Source: Flavobacteriales bacterium (lineage in GTDB: Bacteria > Bacteroidota > Bacteroidia > Flavobacteriales_D > Sanyastnellaceae). Taken from it: a DNA stretch of 64,000 nucleotides. The DNA lies in assembly GCA_002863125.1 (NCBI GenBank), contig PKEB01000023.1:46401-110400 (forward strand), read 5' to 3'. Numbering within the stretch: position 1 is the stretch's first letter; each line of letters opens with the position of its first letter. A program made the position numbers and the translations under genes. Of the stretch, positions 1 through 9,507 are shown in pieces. The notes beneath the pieces were generated by a model, which saw only the letters and a program-made list of their open reading frames with translations, did not search any database and had not been told where the DNA came from.

Positions 1-433
1 CCATCATGCCCTCGTATTCCTCTTTCGCTACGTCGTAGTCGATGTTAAAGGCCGAAAGGGCCTTGGTAGCAACGTTGTCCTCGTCTTTGAGGATGCTGAG
101 CAACAGGTGCTCCGTGCCAATCAAGTTGGATTTGAAAATCTTCGCTTCGAGGTACGTGATTTTCAAAATTTTCTCCGCCTGCTTCACGAGGGGAATGTTG
201 CCTGCTCCAACTGAAGACCCGGCCGTCGGTCGAATGCTCCCTTCGAGCGCTTTGCGCAACTTCTGCAGGTCCACGTTCAACCCTTCCAAAATGCGCACTG
301 CCGTTCCTTCTCCTTCCCGGATAATGCCCAGCATGAGGTGCTCGACTCCAATGTAATTATGCCCTAACCGCAGCGCCTCTTCTCTGCTGTACGTGATGAC
401 GTCCTTTACCCTCGGCGAAAATTTAGCGTCCAT
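1..433 (-). CDS. clpC: ATP-dependent Clp protease ATP-binding subunit ClpC (N-terminal part)
   Basis: The first 144 codons of a ClpC/ClpA-type AAA+ unfoldase; the rest lies beyond the left edge. The reading begins MDAKFSPRVKDVI and holds the two Clp N-terminal repeats, roughly residues 15-65 (with YIGVEHLMLGI) and 85-144 (with LIGTEHLLLSIL). In the known family this domain docks adaptors and substrates, and two downstream ATPase modules feed unfolded protein into ClpP. There is no stop in the visible part and the start ATG is unambiguous. It is transcribed divergently from gyrA across a 245-base gap. The repeat pair is typical of ClpC rather than ClpB, but the P-loops are not visible. Confidence 0.93.
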   Translation of the reverse strand, partial: MDAKFSPRVKDVITYSREEALRLGHNYIGVEHLMLGIIREGEGTAVRILEGLNVDLQKLRKALEGSIRPTAGSSVGAGNIPLVKQAEKILKITYLEAKIFKSNLIGTEHLLLSILKDEDNVATKALSAFNIDYDVAKEEYEGMM

Positions 434-545
434 GTTGCTTTGAATTCTGTTTTCTGTCTGTTCAGAAGCGATACCTCAATTGGTGCCTCTTCGACGTTTC
501 TAAACTACAATCCCCATGTAACAAACATCTTGCCAAGGTCATGGT

Positions 546-579
546 TTATCCACAGCACATTGGGGAGTTTTGTGGGTAA
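546..579. promoter_or_regulatory. Pair of DnaA-box-like nonamers upstream of gyrA
   Basis: The clpC-gyrA gap carries a perfect match to the E. coli DnaA box, TTATCCACA (546-554, plus strand), and a one-mismatch copy in the opposite orientation (571-579, reading TTACCCACA on the minus strand). Two boxes are too few to call an origin. They could be a DnaA-responsive control site for gyrA or clpC. The rest of the gap shows no clear TAnnTTTG promoter. Confidence 0.35.
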
Positions 580-678
580 GTGAAGGCTTGAAACACCCGC
601 TATTGGCGGTTTGCCTGCGTATTTTCGTTAGCAGATTGAGAAGAGGGGAATTGCACCAAATTAGGAACCACTGACACG

Positions 679-3192
679 ATGGCAGAAGGAGAAAAAATAG
701 TCCAAATCAACATTGCGGAAGAAATGAAGTCGGCCTACATCGATTACTCGATGTCCGTCATTGTTTCGCGTGCACTACCCGACGTTCGGGACGGATTGAA
801 GCCCGTTCACCGGCGCGTGCTTTATGGCATGCTCGATTTGGGCGTGCTCTCAAACCGAGCATACAAGAAGAGCGCAAGAATCGTAGGGGAGGTGTTGGGT
901 AAATACCACCCTCATGGCGACAGCTCGGTTTACGACACCATGGTCCGCATGGCCCAGGACTGGTCCTTGCGTTACCCCATGGTCGATGGCCAGGGAAACT
1001 TTGGCTCCATTGACGGAGACAACCCCGCAGCGATGCGTTACACGGAGGCCCGCCTCCGCAAGATCGCTGAGGAAATGCTCGACGACCTTGACAAAGAGAC
1101 GGTTGATTTCCGTCCCAACTTTGACGAGAGTTTGAACGAACCCACCGTACTGCCTTCCAAGGTTCCGAACCTATTGGTGAATGGCGCTTCGGGCATTGCG
1201 GTCGGTATGGCCACCAACATGCCTCCCCACAACCTCAGTGAGGTCGTTGACGGTGCCATCGCGTACATCAACAACAACGACATCACCGTTGACGAGCTCA
1301 TGGAGCACGTGAAAGCACCGGATTTCCCAACTGGCGGCATCATTCACGGTGTAGAAGGCGTGCATGAAGCATTTCACACAGGCCGTGGCCGCGTGGTAGT
1401 TCGAGGTCGCGCCCGCATCGAAGAAACCAAGACTGGAAGGGAGGTCATCATTGTGGAAGAAATTCCCTACCTCGTCAACAAGGCCGATATGGTGAGAAAA
1501 ACCGCCGAGTTGGTCAACGACAAGAAAATCGAAGGCATCTCGGAAATTCGAGACGAGTCGGATCGTAAGGGGATGCGGGTCGTGTACGAAATCAAGCGCG
1601 ATGCCATGGCGTCGGTCGTGCTCAACAAGCTGTACAAGTACACCGCACTGCAGAGTTCCTTCTCGGTCAACAACATTTGCTTGGTCAAGGGGCGACCTCA
1701 GTTGTTGAACCTGCGCGGGCTCATCTCCAACTTCGTAGAGCACCGCCACGATGTGGTCACGCGACGCACGCAATACGATTTGCGCAAGGCGCAAGAGCGT
1801 GCCCACATCCTGCAGGGCTTAATCATTGCCATCGACAACCTGGATGCGGTCATTGAATTGATTCGCGCCAGTGCAACGCCCGAAGAAGCGCGCAACAACC
1901 TGATGGGCACGTTTGAGCTTTCTGAAGTTCAAGCACGGGCCATCCTTGACATGCGCCTTCAAAAGCTCACCGGACTCGAACGTGACAAACTGCGCGCAGA
2001 GTACGATGAACTCTTGGCCACCATTGCCGATTTGGAGGACATCCTCGCACGAGTCGAGCGGCGAATGGAGATCATCACGCAAGAATTATTGGACGTCAAG
2101 GAACGTTTTGGTGACGAGCGCCGCTCGGACATCGAGTTCAGCAGTGCCGACGTCCGCATGGAGGACCTGATCGCCGACGAACAAGTGGTCGTGAGCATCA
2201 GCCACGCGGGCTACATCAAGCGCACCCGTCTGGCCGATTACCGATCGCAGAGCAGAGGAGGAGTGGGGTCCAAGGGTGCCACGACGCGGGATGAAGACTT
2301 CGTTGAACACATTTTCACTGCAACCAATCACAATTGGCTGCTCATTTTCACGGCCAACGGCCGGTGCTTCTGGATGCGCATCTTCGAAGTTCCAGAAGGG
2401 TCCAAAACATCGAAGGGCCGAGCGATTCAGAATTTGATTCAAATTGAACCAGATGATAAGGTTTTGGCCTACATCCCGGTCCAAGATTTGAAGGACGAGG
2501 AATACGCCAACAACAACTTCGTCGTTTTGGCTACACGCCAGGGCTTGATCAAGAAGACGACCCTCGCAGCCTACTCTCGTCCCCGTTCCAACGGCATCAA
2601 TGCCATCACCATCCGTGAAGGCGATGAGCTCCTCACAGCCCGATTGACCAACGGTGACAACGAAATCATCATCGGCAAGAAGTCCGGCAAGGCCATTCGC
2701 TTCCACGAAAGCACGGCTCGCGCCGTCGGCCGAACCGCCATGGGCGTGAAGGGGGTAACCCTCGAAGGGCCAGAAGACGAGGTCATCGGAATGGTATGCG
2801 TCCGCGGTTTGGACAGCGACATCCTCGTTGTTTCGGAAAACGGCTACGGCAAGCGATCAGCGGTCGAGGATTACCGCATTACCAACCGCGGTGGGAAGGG
2901 CGTCAAAACGCTCAGTATAACCGAAAAGACCGGTTCACTCATCAGCATCCTGAACGTCACGGACGAGGACGATTTGATGATCATCAACCGATCGGGCATC
3001 ACCATCCGAACCGGTGTTGAAGAATTGCGCGTCATGGGCCGAGCCACACAAGGGGTGAAGCTGATTTCACTGCGAGGCGATGATCAAATTGCATCAGTGT
3101 GCCGCGTTCCTAAAGGCGACGATGAAGAAGTCGTGGCTGAAGGAGAGGAGCCGACCACCGATTCTGAAAGCCCCGCAGAAAGCGGCGAGTAA
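679..3192 (+). CDS. gyrA: DNA gyrase subunit A
   Basis: Breakage-reunion subunit of gyrase, which with GyrB introduces negative supercoils using ATP. At 837 residues it is of normal length. The catalytic tyrosine is Tyr121 in [10 protein letters not shown]. The quinolone-resistance region reads [11 protein letters not shown], with Ser82 and Asp86 at the places of E. coli Ser83 and Asp87, that is, the usual drug-sensitive residues. The C-terminal third is the six-bladed beta-pinwheel, with a GyrA box candidate near residue 530 ([10 protein letters not shown]). It ends in a short acidic tail rich in Glu and Asp. The ATG start fits the conserved N-terminus. It is monocistronic by appearance; the next gene has its own promoter. 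Confidence 0.98.
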   Translation: MAEGEKIVQINIAEEMKSAYIDYSMSVIVSRALPDVRDGLKPVHRRVLYGMLDLGVLSNRAYKKSARIVGEVLGKYHPHGDSSVYDTMVRMAQDWSLRYPMVDGQGNFGSIDGDNPAAMRYTEARLRKIAEEMLDDLDKETVDFRPNFDESLNEPTVLPSKVPNLLVNGASGIAVGMATNMPPHNLSEVVDGAIAYINNNDITVDELMEHVKAPDFPTGGIIHGVEGVHEAFHTGRGRVVVRGRARIEETKTGREVIIVEEIPYLVNKADMVRKTAELVNDKKIEGISEIRDESDRKGMRVVYEIKRDAMASVVLNKLYKYTALQSSFSVNNICLVKGRPQLLNLRGLISNFVEHRHDVVTRRTQYDLRKAQERAHILQGLIIAIDNLDAVIELIRASATPEEARNNLMGTFELSEVQARAILDMRLQKLTGLERDKLRAEYDELLATIADLEDILARVERRMEIITQELLDVKERFGDERRSDIEFSSADVRMEDLIADEQVVVSISHAGYIKRTRLADYRSQSRGGVGSKGATTRDEDFVEHIFTATNHNWLLIFTANGRCFWMRIFEVPEGSKTSKGRAIQNLIQIEPDDKVLAYIPVQDLKDEEYANNNFVVLATRQGLIKKTTLAAYSRPRSNGINAITIREGDELLTARLTNGDNEIIIGKKSGKAIRFHESTARAVGRTAMGVKGVTLEGPEDEVIGMVCVRGLDSDILVVSENGYGKRSAVEDYRITNRGGKGVKTLSITEKTGSLISILNVTDEDDLMIINRSGITIRTGVEELRVMGRATQGVKLISLRGDDQIASVCRVPKGDDEEVVAEGEEPTTDSESPAESGE

Positions 3193-3223
3193 ACCACATC
3201 CTGTGCGTTTTCAATTGTGGCAT

Positions 3224-3231
3224 TACTTTTG
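3224..3231 (+). promoter_or_regulatory. Bacteroidota -7 box (TACTTTTG)
   Basis: A perfect TAnnTTTG element 33 bases before the TPR-protein start and just after the gyrA stop. It implies an independent transcript with a leader of about 30 bases. No convincing -33 TTTG was found at the usual spacing. Confidence 0.6.
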
Positions 3232-3264
3232 CGCCCTGAATAGCACATCAAGACAAAACCAGCG

Positions 3265-4404
3265 ATGAAAAACATTTTCGCCATCGTGTTCATTGCGGCC
3301 GCCAGTGTCGCTGTAGCACAAAAACAAGTCGTATCAGCTTACAACGCCAACAAATCAGGCGATTACAAGGCTGCAGCAGGCTACATTGAAGAGGCCATTA
3401 CCATTGAAAAAGCGGCTCTCAAGGACAAAACCTGGCGCTACCGTGGAGAGATTTACTTGAACATCGCCAATGACAGCGCTTTAGTCCTGGAATTCCCCAA
3501 TGCACTATGGGTAGCGAAGGAATCGTACACCAAGGCCAAGGAATTGGACACCAAAGGCAACTACGAACGTGAGATCAATACGGGACTTGGCTTGGTACAA
3601 ACTACTGCGGGCAACCAAGGCATCACGGATTACACCACTGAGAACTACACTGGGGCTGCAGCGAAGTTTGACCTGAGTGCCGAAGTTGCGGGCATGTTCG
3701 AGGTCATCGACACCATGGCTGTATTCAATGCAGCGCTTTGCTACGAGAAATCAGGCGATGTAGACTTGGCTGTTGCGCGCTACAAAACCTGTGGAAGCTA
3801 CGGCTACCAGGTGCCTAACGTGTACCTCTTTGTGGCCAATTTGCTTCGCCAAGACGGACGAGTCGAAGAAGCATTGACGGAACTTCAAGCGGCACGCGAA
3901 TTGTTCCCACGTGAGCAAAGCTTGATCATTGAAGAGCTCAACATTTACCTCGAAAACAAAGACTACGAGCGCGCTGAAAACAACTTGAAACTCGCAGCAG
4001 AAGGAGACCCAACCAATGAAATTCTTTGGTTCAGCTTGGGCAGCGTCTATGACAATTTGGGCAAGACGGAACTCGCTGCAGAAGCGTACCTCAAAGCACT
4101 CGAAATAAATGCTGCGTACTTCGACGCGAATTACAACCTCGGCGCGATGTACTTCAACGAAGCTGTTCAAGGCATCAACGCCGCAAACGACATGTGGAAG
4201 CCGCGCATGACGAAAGCGGAGAGTGCTGAACAAAAGGCCCTAGAAGACGCAGCAAAAGAAAAATTCATCGAAGCACGACCTTATCTCGAGGCTGCTCACG
4301 AAGCGAATCCGGAGGACATCGATACCATCCGCTCGTTGCGCGACATTTATGCGCGAACTGGACAGGATGAGTTGATGCTCAAGATGAGCGGCTTACTCAA
4401 GTAA
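3265..4404 (+). CDS. Secreted tetratricopeptide-repeat protein
   Basis: A 379-residue protein with a signal peptide (MKNIFAIVFIAAASVAVA, cleavage likely near residue 19), so it is exported to the periplasm or outer membrane face. Helical TPR units are visible at about residues 150-180 (AALCYEKSGDVDLAVARY), 190-215, 225-245 and 250-275 (GSVYDNLGKTELAAEAY). TPR arrays scaffold protein-protein contacts; no partner can be named from sequence. Similar gyrA-linked TPR proteins are common in Bacteroidota (recollection, not checked). Its own promoter lies upstream and a clear terminator follows, so it is probably transcribed alone. Confidence 0.85.
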   Translation: MKNIFAIVFIAAASVAVAQKQVVSAYNANKSGDYKAAAGYIEEAITIEKAALKDKTWRYRGEIYLNIANDSALVLEFPNALWVAKESYTKAKELDTKGNYEREINTGLGLVQTTAGNQGITDYTTENYTGAAAKFDLSAEVAGMFEVIDTMAVFNAALCYEKSGDVDLAVARYKTCGSYGYQVPNVYLFVANLLRQDGRVEEALTELQAARELFPREQSLIIEELNIYLENKDYERAENNLKLAAEGDPTNEILWFSLGSVYDNLGKTELAAEAYLKALEINAAYFDANYNLGAMYFNEAVQGINAANDMWKPRMTKAESAEQKALEDAAKEKFIEARPYLEAAHEANPEDIDTIRSLRDIYARTGQDELMLKMSGLLK

Positions 4405-4428
4405 TCCAGCTTGGAACAAAAGACAGCA

Positions 4429-4456
4429 GAGGGGCCCGTTCGGCCCCTTTTCTGTT
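4429..4456 (+). terminator. Rho-independent terminator of the TPR gene
   Basis: Stem GGGGCC/GGCCCC (4431-4436 with 4442-4447), extended by an A-T pair, followed by TTTTCTGTTT. Confidence 0.85.
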
Positions 4457-4573
4457 TCTAATACCATTTAACATAATATTTATTATCATTCAAAAGGGCT
4501 GATTCTAAATCGCTCAAGTTCAACGTCCTGTTGATTAAAGCGCAGAATCCGAAACATTTTTAAATGAATGACG

Positions 4574-4581
4574 TAAATTTG
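4574..4581 (+). promoter_or_regulatory. -7 box (TAAATTTG) of tRNA-Ser
   Basis: A perfect TAnnTTTG match ending nine bases before the first tRNA base, giving a short leader for RNase P to remove. Confidence 0.65.
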
Positions 4582-4590
4582 CACCCGCAC

Positions 4591-4676
4591 GGAGGTTTGG
4601 CAGAGTTGGTCGATTGCACCGGTCTTGAAAACCGGCGTACCGCAAGGTACCGGGGGTTCGAATCCCTCAGCCTCCG
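4591..4676 (+). tRNA. tRNA-Ser (anticodon UGA)
   Basis: The acceptor stem GGAGGTT pairs with AGCCTCC (one G-U), discriminator base G. The anticodon arm is CCGGT / CTTGAAA / ACCGG with anticodon TGA. There is a long class II variable arm (GTACC...GGTAC) and a T-loop GTTCGAAT. CCA is not encoded and must be added enzymatically. A strong terminator follows directly. Confidence 0.96.
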
Positions 4677-4686
4677 CATCGAAAAG

Positions 4687-4712
4687 CGCCCGCATCAGCG
4701 GGCGTTTTGCTT
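4687..4712 (+). terminator. Terminator after tRNA-Ser
   Basis: Seven-base stem CGCCCGC/GCGGGCG (4687-4693 with 4698-4704), loop ATCA, then TTTTGCTTT. Confidence 0.85.
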
Positions 4713-4740
4713 TGGTCCAAGCCCTTGGTTAAATTGAGAC

Positions 4741-7248
4741 GTGCTTTACAAACGTCTCATTATCATTTTGTCAACGGTTTGCACAACCTCCGTGGCAGTG
4801 TGTCAAACCCCATTGATTCAAGATCCACCGGACGGAATCGTTGATGGTGTAAACGTGTTGTCGGCATACTCGGCCATAGTTCAATTGCGCGCTCCTGGCA
4901 AGGACTACGTGCACTTGCGCGGCGATTTCAATGGATTTGCCATCAACAATGCCTCCTTGATGCACCAATCCGTAGATGGCACACGGCATTGGCTGCAGGT
5001 CGACGGATTAAACCCATACCAGTACTGGCGTTACCATTTTTTAATTGAAGGCTCACTGGAAGTCGGTGATCCTTATGCGGAATTGGTTTTGGATCCTTGG
5101 AATGATGGCTACATCCCTGAAGATCACTTTCCGAACTTACCTGATTTCCCCTTTGGACAAGCCAATTGGCCAAACGGCGTTTTTCGCACTGCTCCGTCGG
5201 AGTTCCCATGGACGGACGGTGCGTACGTGCGTCCATCGCAGGATGAATTGATCATTTATGAATTGCTGATTCGGGATTTTGACGAGGGCCAAAGGTATCA
5301 AGATGTATTGGACCGGCTGGATTATTTGGAGTGGCTTGGAGTCAATGCCATTGAATTGATGCCGGTAAGTGAATTCGACGGAAACCTCAGCTGGGGATAC
5401 AACCCCAGTTTTCGCATGGCTCCGGACAAATATTACGGCACCGGCACACTGCTCAAAAGCCTGATCAATGCGGCCCACGAGCGCGGAATCGCTGTCATCA
5501 TGGACATCGTGCCCAACCACAGTTTCGGATTGGACCCCATGGTGCGCATGTACCAGGACACCGATGGCTCCGCGGCTTCCGACAATCCGTGGTTCAATGA
5601 AGTGGCCATGCACCCCTTTTCACCCGGCTACGACTTCAACCACAGCAACCCGTGGACCGTTGAATATTGGAAGCGCATCTTCGATCATTGGCTCGATGAA
5701 TACCACTTCGATGGATACCGAATCGACCTTTCTAAGGGCCTAACTCAGACCTACAGTGGCTCGGATGTTGGACAGTGGAACCAGTACGACCAAGGCCGAA
5801 TCGATGTGCTCTTTGAATACGCCAACCACATTTGGATGGACCATCCAGGGGCCTACATCATTTTGGAACATTTGGGCAACAATGAAGAAGAATCCGTGTT
5901 GGCCAACGGTGGTTTCATGCTCTGGGGCAAAATGGCCACGGCGTATACGGAAGCGACCATGGGCTATGGTGGCGACCTCAACTGGGGCGTCTGGAGCAAC
6001 CGCGGTTGGAACTGGCCCAATTTGGTCACGTATTTCGAGAGCCACGACGAGCAGCGATTTGCCTACGAAGTGCAAGCATACGGCGCGAGCAACGGTGGCT
6101 ACAACATTCAGGAATTCGGAACCGCCATGGAGCGCATCGCATTGGCTCATGCATTCTTGCTCTTGGCTCCGGGCCCGAAAATGATGTGGCAACAAGGTGA
6201 ATTCGGCTACGACTTGAACCTGTTTGATTGCGGCAATGGCACATTCAATGAATCGTGCAAATTGGATGAAAAACCCGCGTTGTGGGAATACCTCGACATC
6301 CCCGAACGCCGTCGTTTGGTCAAACACATCAGGGCATTTGCCAACCTCAAGGCCTCCCAGCCAGTTTTCACCTCGTGGGATTTCAACGTCGACATGGCCA
6401 ATGGAGGCAAGCGAATTCACCTGTACTCCCCTACCCAAAATGCCGTCATCATCGGCAATTTTGAAACGACAGGAATCACCATGGTTCCCGGTTTCCCGTA
6501 CACTGGAACGTGGAACGACTATTTAACCGGCGAAGCCATCAACGTATCGGATTTGACCGATGCTTGGTCCCTTGACCCTGGCGAATTCCGAATCCTATTG
6601 GACACGCCCCTGCCCGTGCCCGATTTGGATCCCAACTCACCCCTGCAAATCCACACCGGCTGCACCGACATGGCGGCCTCCAATTACGATCCAGACGCAA
6701 CTACCGATGATGGCACATGCAGTTACCTTGTGACGTTTTCGGTTGATTTAGGCACAGTGGAACCCAACGCCGCTGGCGTCCATCTGGCTGGTGATTTTCA
6801 AAATTGGAATCCAGGCGACACCCCGCTGCAATTGAATGAAACGGGCACATGGGAAACCCAGGTAGACTTGGTGCCAGGACAAGCCTATGCCTACAAATTC
6901 GTCAACGGCAATGAGTGGGGATTGGACGAAAGTGTGCCCGACAGCTGCGGCACGCCAAATGGTCTTGGGGGATTCAACAGATTGTGGGCATTCGACACAG
7001 CCTCCACTCCCGGACCAACCCTGGTCTGCTGGTCGAGTTGCACGAGCTGCAGCGACAGCGACGGTGCGGATGAAACGGGAGCAGCTTTCTGCGGTCCAGG
7101 CACGGTGTGGTCGCCTGACCTCCAATTGTGCGTTGGAACGGACGAAGCGAATGCATGCCCAGAAGACATTACCGGTGATGGCATCGTCACCGTTGCTGAC
7201 TTATTGGCTTTGTTGGCTGCATTTGGTGACGTGTGCACAGGTGAGTAA
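4741..7248 (+). CDS. Secreted GH13 alpha-amylase / branching-enzyme-like protein with CBM and dockerin-like tail
   Basis: An 835-residue exported glycoside hydrolase acting on alpha-glucans outside the cytoplasm. A signal peptide (residues 1-21) precedes a CBM48-like domain (about 40-125). The GH13 barrel follows, with MDIVPNHS at residue 254, DGYRIDL with nucleophile Asp329, ILEHL with acid/base Glu376 and ESHDEQ with Asp436. After the barrel come a GCTDMAASNYDPDA segment (about 640), a second starch-binding-type domain (about 660-745, AGDFQNWNPGDT) and a C-terminal CPEDITGDGIVTVADLL element (about 806-831) that looks like half a dockerin/EF-hand. No T9SS domain is evident. The start is GTG, with a TAnnTTTG-like box four bases before it. 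Whether it cleaves or branches glucan cannot be told. Confidence 0.88.
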   Translation: MLYKRLIIILSTVCTTSVAVCQTPLIQDPPDGIVDGVNVLSAYSAIVQLRAPGKDYVHLRGDFNGFAINNASLMHQSVDGTRHWLQVDGLNPYQYWRYHFLIEGSLEVGDPYAELVLDPWNDGYIPEDHFPNLPDFPFGQANWPNGVFRTAPSEFPWTDGAYVRPSQDELIIYELLIRDFDEGQRYQDVLDRLDYLEWLGVNAIELMPVSEFDGNLSWGYNPSFRMAPDKYYGTGTLLKSLINAAHERGIAVIMDIVPNHSFGLDPMVRMYQDTDGSAASDNPWFNEVAMHPFSPGYDFNHSNPWTVEYWKRIFDHWLDEYHFDGYRIDLSKGLTQTYSGSDVGQWNQYDQGRIDVLFEYANHIWMDHPGAYIILEHLGNNEEESVLANGGFMLWGKMATAYTEATMGYGGDLNWGVWSNRGWNWPNLVTYFESHDEQRFAYEVQAYGASNGGYNIQEFGTAMERIALAHAFLLLAPGPKMMWQQGEFGYDLNLFDCGNGTFNESCKLDEKPALWEYLDIPERRRLVKHIRAFANLKASQPVFTSWDFNVDMANGGKRIHLYSPTQNAVIIGNFETTGITMVPGFPYTGTWNDYLTGEAINVSDLTDAWSLDPGEFRILLDTPLPVPDLDPNSPLQIHTGCTDMAASNYDPDATTDDGTCSYLVTFSVDLGTVEPNAAGVHLAGDFQNWNPGDTPLQLNETGTWETQVDLVPGQAYAYKFVNGNEWGLDESVPDSCGTPNGLGGFNRLWAFDTASTPGPTLVCWSSCTSCSDSDGADETGAAFCGPGTVWSPDLQLCVGTDEANACPEDITGDGIVTVADLLALLAAFGDVCTGE

Positions 7249-7299
7249 TGAATCATTGAAATGAGGCAACTTTTCAAGAATTCTCATTGTTATGCCCAC

Positions 7300-8571
7300 A
7301 TGACACATAAGGTTCGTTCTTCCCTCCTGTTCCTGTCCCTGCTGTTCGTGAACGCAACCAACGCGCAGGTAAGCGTCTACGGATTTTACAGCACGTACAC
7401 CGACCCGAGCAATCCCATCGTGCTTGGCCAGTACGAGGCCATTTCCGGTGAGTGGTTGGAATGGGATACCCTCGCATTTTGCGACGGCGTGGTCATGGGA
7501 TCGTCCGCATTTGACGCGGGGACAGAGAGCTACATGTTTGCAGGAATCAGTGCAGCACCCGGGAACAATAGCATCCAATTCTGGGATTATGATGTGATCG
7601 ACAACGCCATCGTCAACAACCCGAGTTTCAACCAAACCATCAACGCCATTCAACACGACATGGCGAGCGATCGGTTGCTCGCCTTGGGTACATACGCTCA
7701 GGATTCGACCTTCATTGATTTCGGCAATGGTACCGGATACTGGGAGTACGAATGGGGCTCAGAATTGATTGAACTCAACCCGGAGGAAAGCTCCGTCACC
7801 TCCATTGCCCCCATAGCAGGCATAAACGGGGTCGTCCTTGGGGCTACCGCATTTGATTCCGATAACGACATCTATGCCTTGGTGGGAATGGATTACGCCG
7901 GAAATCAAAAGTTCATCCAACTTGACGGCACCACGGGCGCGGTGATTTCTTCTGTGAACCTGCAGATTCCTTCGAACATAGGATTCAACGAATTGGAGTG
8001 CTTCATCAACGGAGAAACATTCCTCGGCATCAAGCGACCATACGGAATCAACCCCAACGCAGAAACGACGGCATTGGTCTCCGTCAACCCCCTCACAGGT
8101 GAGCTAACCAACTTGGTGGAACTTCCTCAGATTTACGCGTTCTCCCCCAATGCCAGTGTGTTTGAGCAAACGACAGGCCTCTTCATCATGCTCTATTACG
8201 ACTTCAACAACCAGAGCCACATCCTGGTCGTTGACCCCGTTGAAGCGGAAATCGTTGCCGACCACCAGATCAACGGTTCCTTCATCGAGTTGCAGATCAA
8301 CAACCGAGAATTCATGGTGGCTGCCTATGGGAATGCGAGTTCCATTCATGGCGCGACTGCTGAAGCAGCTTGGAAACTGTGGCCCAATCCTGCAAACGCC
8401 GTGGTGCGTATTCAAGCGCACGCGGCCCCGTACCAGGTTTACGATGCTGCAGGCCAGTTGGTGCAGCCTTGGTCGTCCGCTTTGGAAATCGACGTGCGGG
8501 ATTGGCTGGCCGGGACATACATCGCTGTCCAGGCGAACGGTCGAACTGCCCGCTTCAACGTGGCACATTAA
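7300..8571 (+). CDS. T9SS-secreted protein of unknown function
   Basis: A 423-residue exported protein. I place the start at the ATG giving MTHKVRSSLLFLSLLF...NAQ, a good signal peptide; an ATG 39 bases upstream would put polar residues ahead of it. The body (about 25-340) lacks a recognised catalytic motif and reads like a WD/beta-propeller-type surface protein with repeated short beta segments, which is inference. The last 70 residues (LWPNPANAVVRIQA...GQLVQPW...GTYIAVQANG) are a type A T9SS sorting domain, removed on export or used for surface anchoring. It follows the GH13 gene by 51 bases and may be co-transcribed. A short hairpin CGGATA/TATCCG (8584-8598) lies after the stop. Confidence 0.75.
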   Translation: MTHKVRSSLLFLSLLFVNATNAQVSVYGFYSTYTDPSNPIVLGQYEAISGEWLEWDTLAFCDGVVMGSSAFDAGTESYMFAGISAAPGNNSIQFWDYDVIDNAIVNNPSFNQTINAIQHDMASDRLLALGTYAQDSTFIDFGNGTGYWEYEWGSELIELNPEESSVTSIAPIAGINGVVLGATAFDSDNDIYALVGMDYAGNQKFIQLDGTTGAVISSVNLQIPSNIGFNELECFINGETFLGIKRPYGINPNAETTALVSVNPLTGELTNLVELPQIYAFSPNASVFEQTTGLFIMLYYDFNNQSHILVVDPVEAEIVADHQINGSFIELQINNREFMVAAYGNASSIHGATAEAAWKLWPNPANAVVRIQAHAAPYQVYDAAGQLVQPWSSALEIDVRDWLAGTYIAVQANGRTARFNVAH

Positions 8572-8655
8572 AGCGAGCTGCGCCGGATATTTTATCCGTG
8601 ACAGAAACACGAAAGGGACACGGCATTCGTTGTTAATTTGCCCCGTCCCTTCCGC

Positions 8656-9492
8656 ATGGCCTCACCCACTCAACATCCCAATTCGTGGTTCAGCGATCCG
8701 AGCTGGCTACAAGCCTTGCAGGTAGAACAAGCCGTCGACAGCGCCGCGCTGGCCCGCCAACGGATCAAAGGCATTCCAGCCGCCATCACCCCTCCCTGGG
8801 CACTGGAAACCGGCAAAATCACCATCGACCATGTACAGGCGCTTCGACGCGCGTTGGAATCAGCTGCCCTTCCCTTGGTGGTGTGCGACCTGCCGCCTGG
8901 CGTCTCCTGCACGTGGGAAAAGCCGTGGATTGTCCAACACAAGCATACGCGCTGGTTGCAGGCGATCGATGGTCAATTCCCTTCCCTGCCTAAGCACCGC
9001 TCAAAACAAGCACGGAAGGCCGTAGCACAGGGACTGCGTCTCGAACCATGCGCAGACGTCGCGCTGTTGCTCCAGCTGCATCAGCATGTCAGGGAACGAA
9101 AGTCCATCCCCTCCGATGCAGCGGCATTAAGGCGGCTGCTGACCTGGATCCTCACCTCGCCTCACCAATCGAGCTACGTGGTTTACGACGATCAGAATCA
9201 GGCCATAGCGAGCGCAACATTCCTGCACAACAACGGCCGGACTGTATACGCTTTCGGCGGGCAGGAGCGTTCAAACGTATCCGCACTGGCGACCGTGTTG
9301 CTCATCCAACAAGGCATCCGCGACGCCGAAGCGGTGGGAAATGACATTTTTGATTTCGGGGGGTCGGCCGATGCAGGCGTCGACCGGTTTTACGCCGAAT
9401 TTGGCGCGCATGCGGAGCCTCGGTTTCGGGCCATCCTCGTGAAAGGATGGGCACGCCCCTGGTTGCGGGTGTTCCGGCCGGATTTATTTTGA
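8656..9492 (+). CDS. GNAT/FemAB-like acyltransferase
   Basis: A 278-residue cytoplasmic protein. The C-terminal half has the feel of a GNAT or BioF2-like acetyltransferase fold: a basic HRSKQARKAV segment near residue 120 and a late IFDFGGSADAGVDRFYAEFG motif near 240, as seen in Bacteroidota proteins related to FemAB peptidoglycan aminoacyltransferases. The substrate is unknown. I prefer the ATG giving MASPTQHPNSWF over a TTG six codons upstream. It converges with the adhesin gene on the other strand with a 15-base gap and no terminator between them. Confidence 0.6.
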   Translation: MASPTQHPNSWFSDPSWLQALQVEQAVDSAALARQRIKGIPAAITPPWALETGKITIDHVQALRRALESAALPLVVCDLPPGVSCTWEKPWIVQHKHTRWLQAIDGQFPSLPKHRSKQARKAVAQGLRLEPCADVALLLQLHQHVRERKSIPSDAAALRRLLTWILTSPHQSSYVVYDDQNQAIASATFLHNNGRTVYAFGGQERSNVSALATVLLIQQGIRDAEAVGNDIFDFGGSADAGVDRFYAEFGAHAEPRFRAILVKGWARPWLRVFRPDLF

Positions 9493-9507
9493 AGCCCCTC
9501 TACGAAG

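Noticed and set aside
546..579. Chromosomal origin at the two DnaA boxes
   Set aside because: Only two boxes, no AT-rich unwinding element and no dnaA or dnaN near.
1171..1806. Long antisense frame within gyrA, and similar ones within the TPR gene and other genes
   Set aside because: Long shadow frames are expected opposite GC-rich coding sequence; none has a protein-like motif or start context.
8584..8598. Terminator after the T9SS gene
   Set aside because: A good six-pair hairpin but no T-run, so not called as a terminator.
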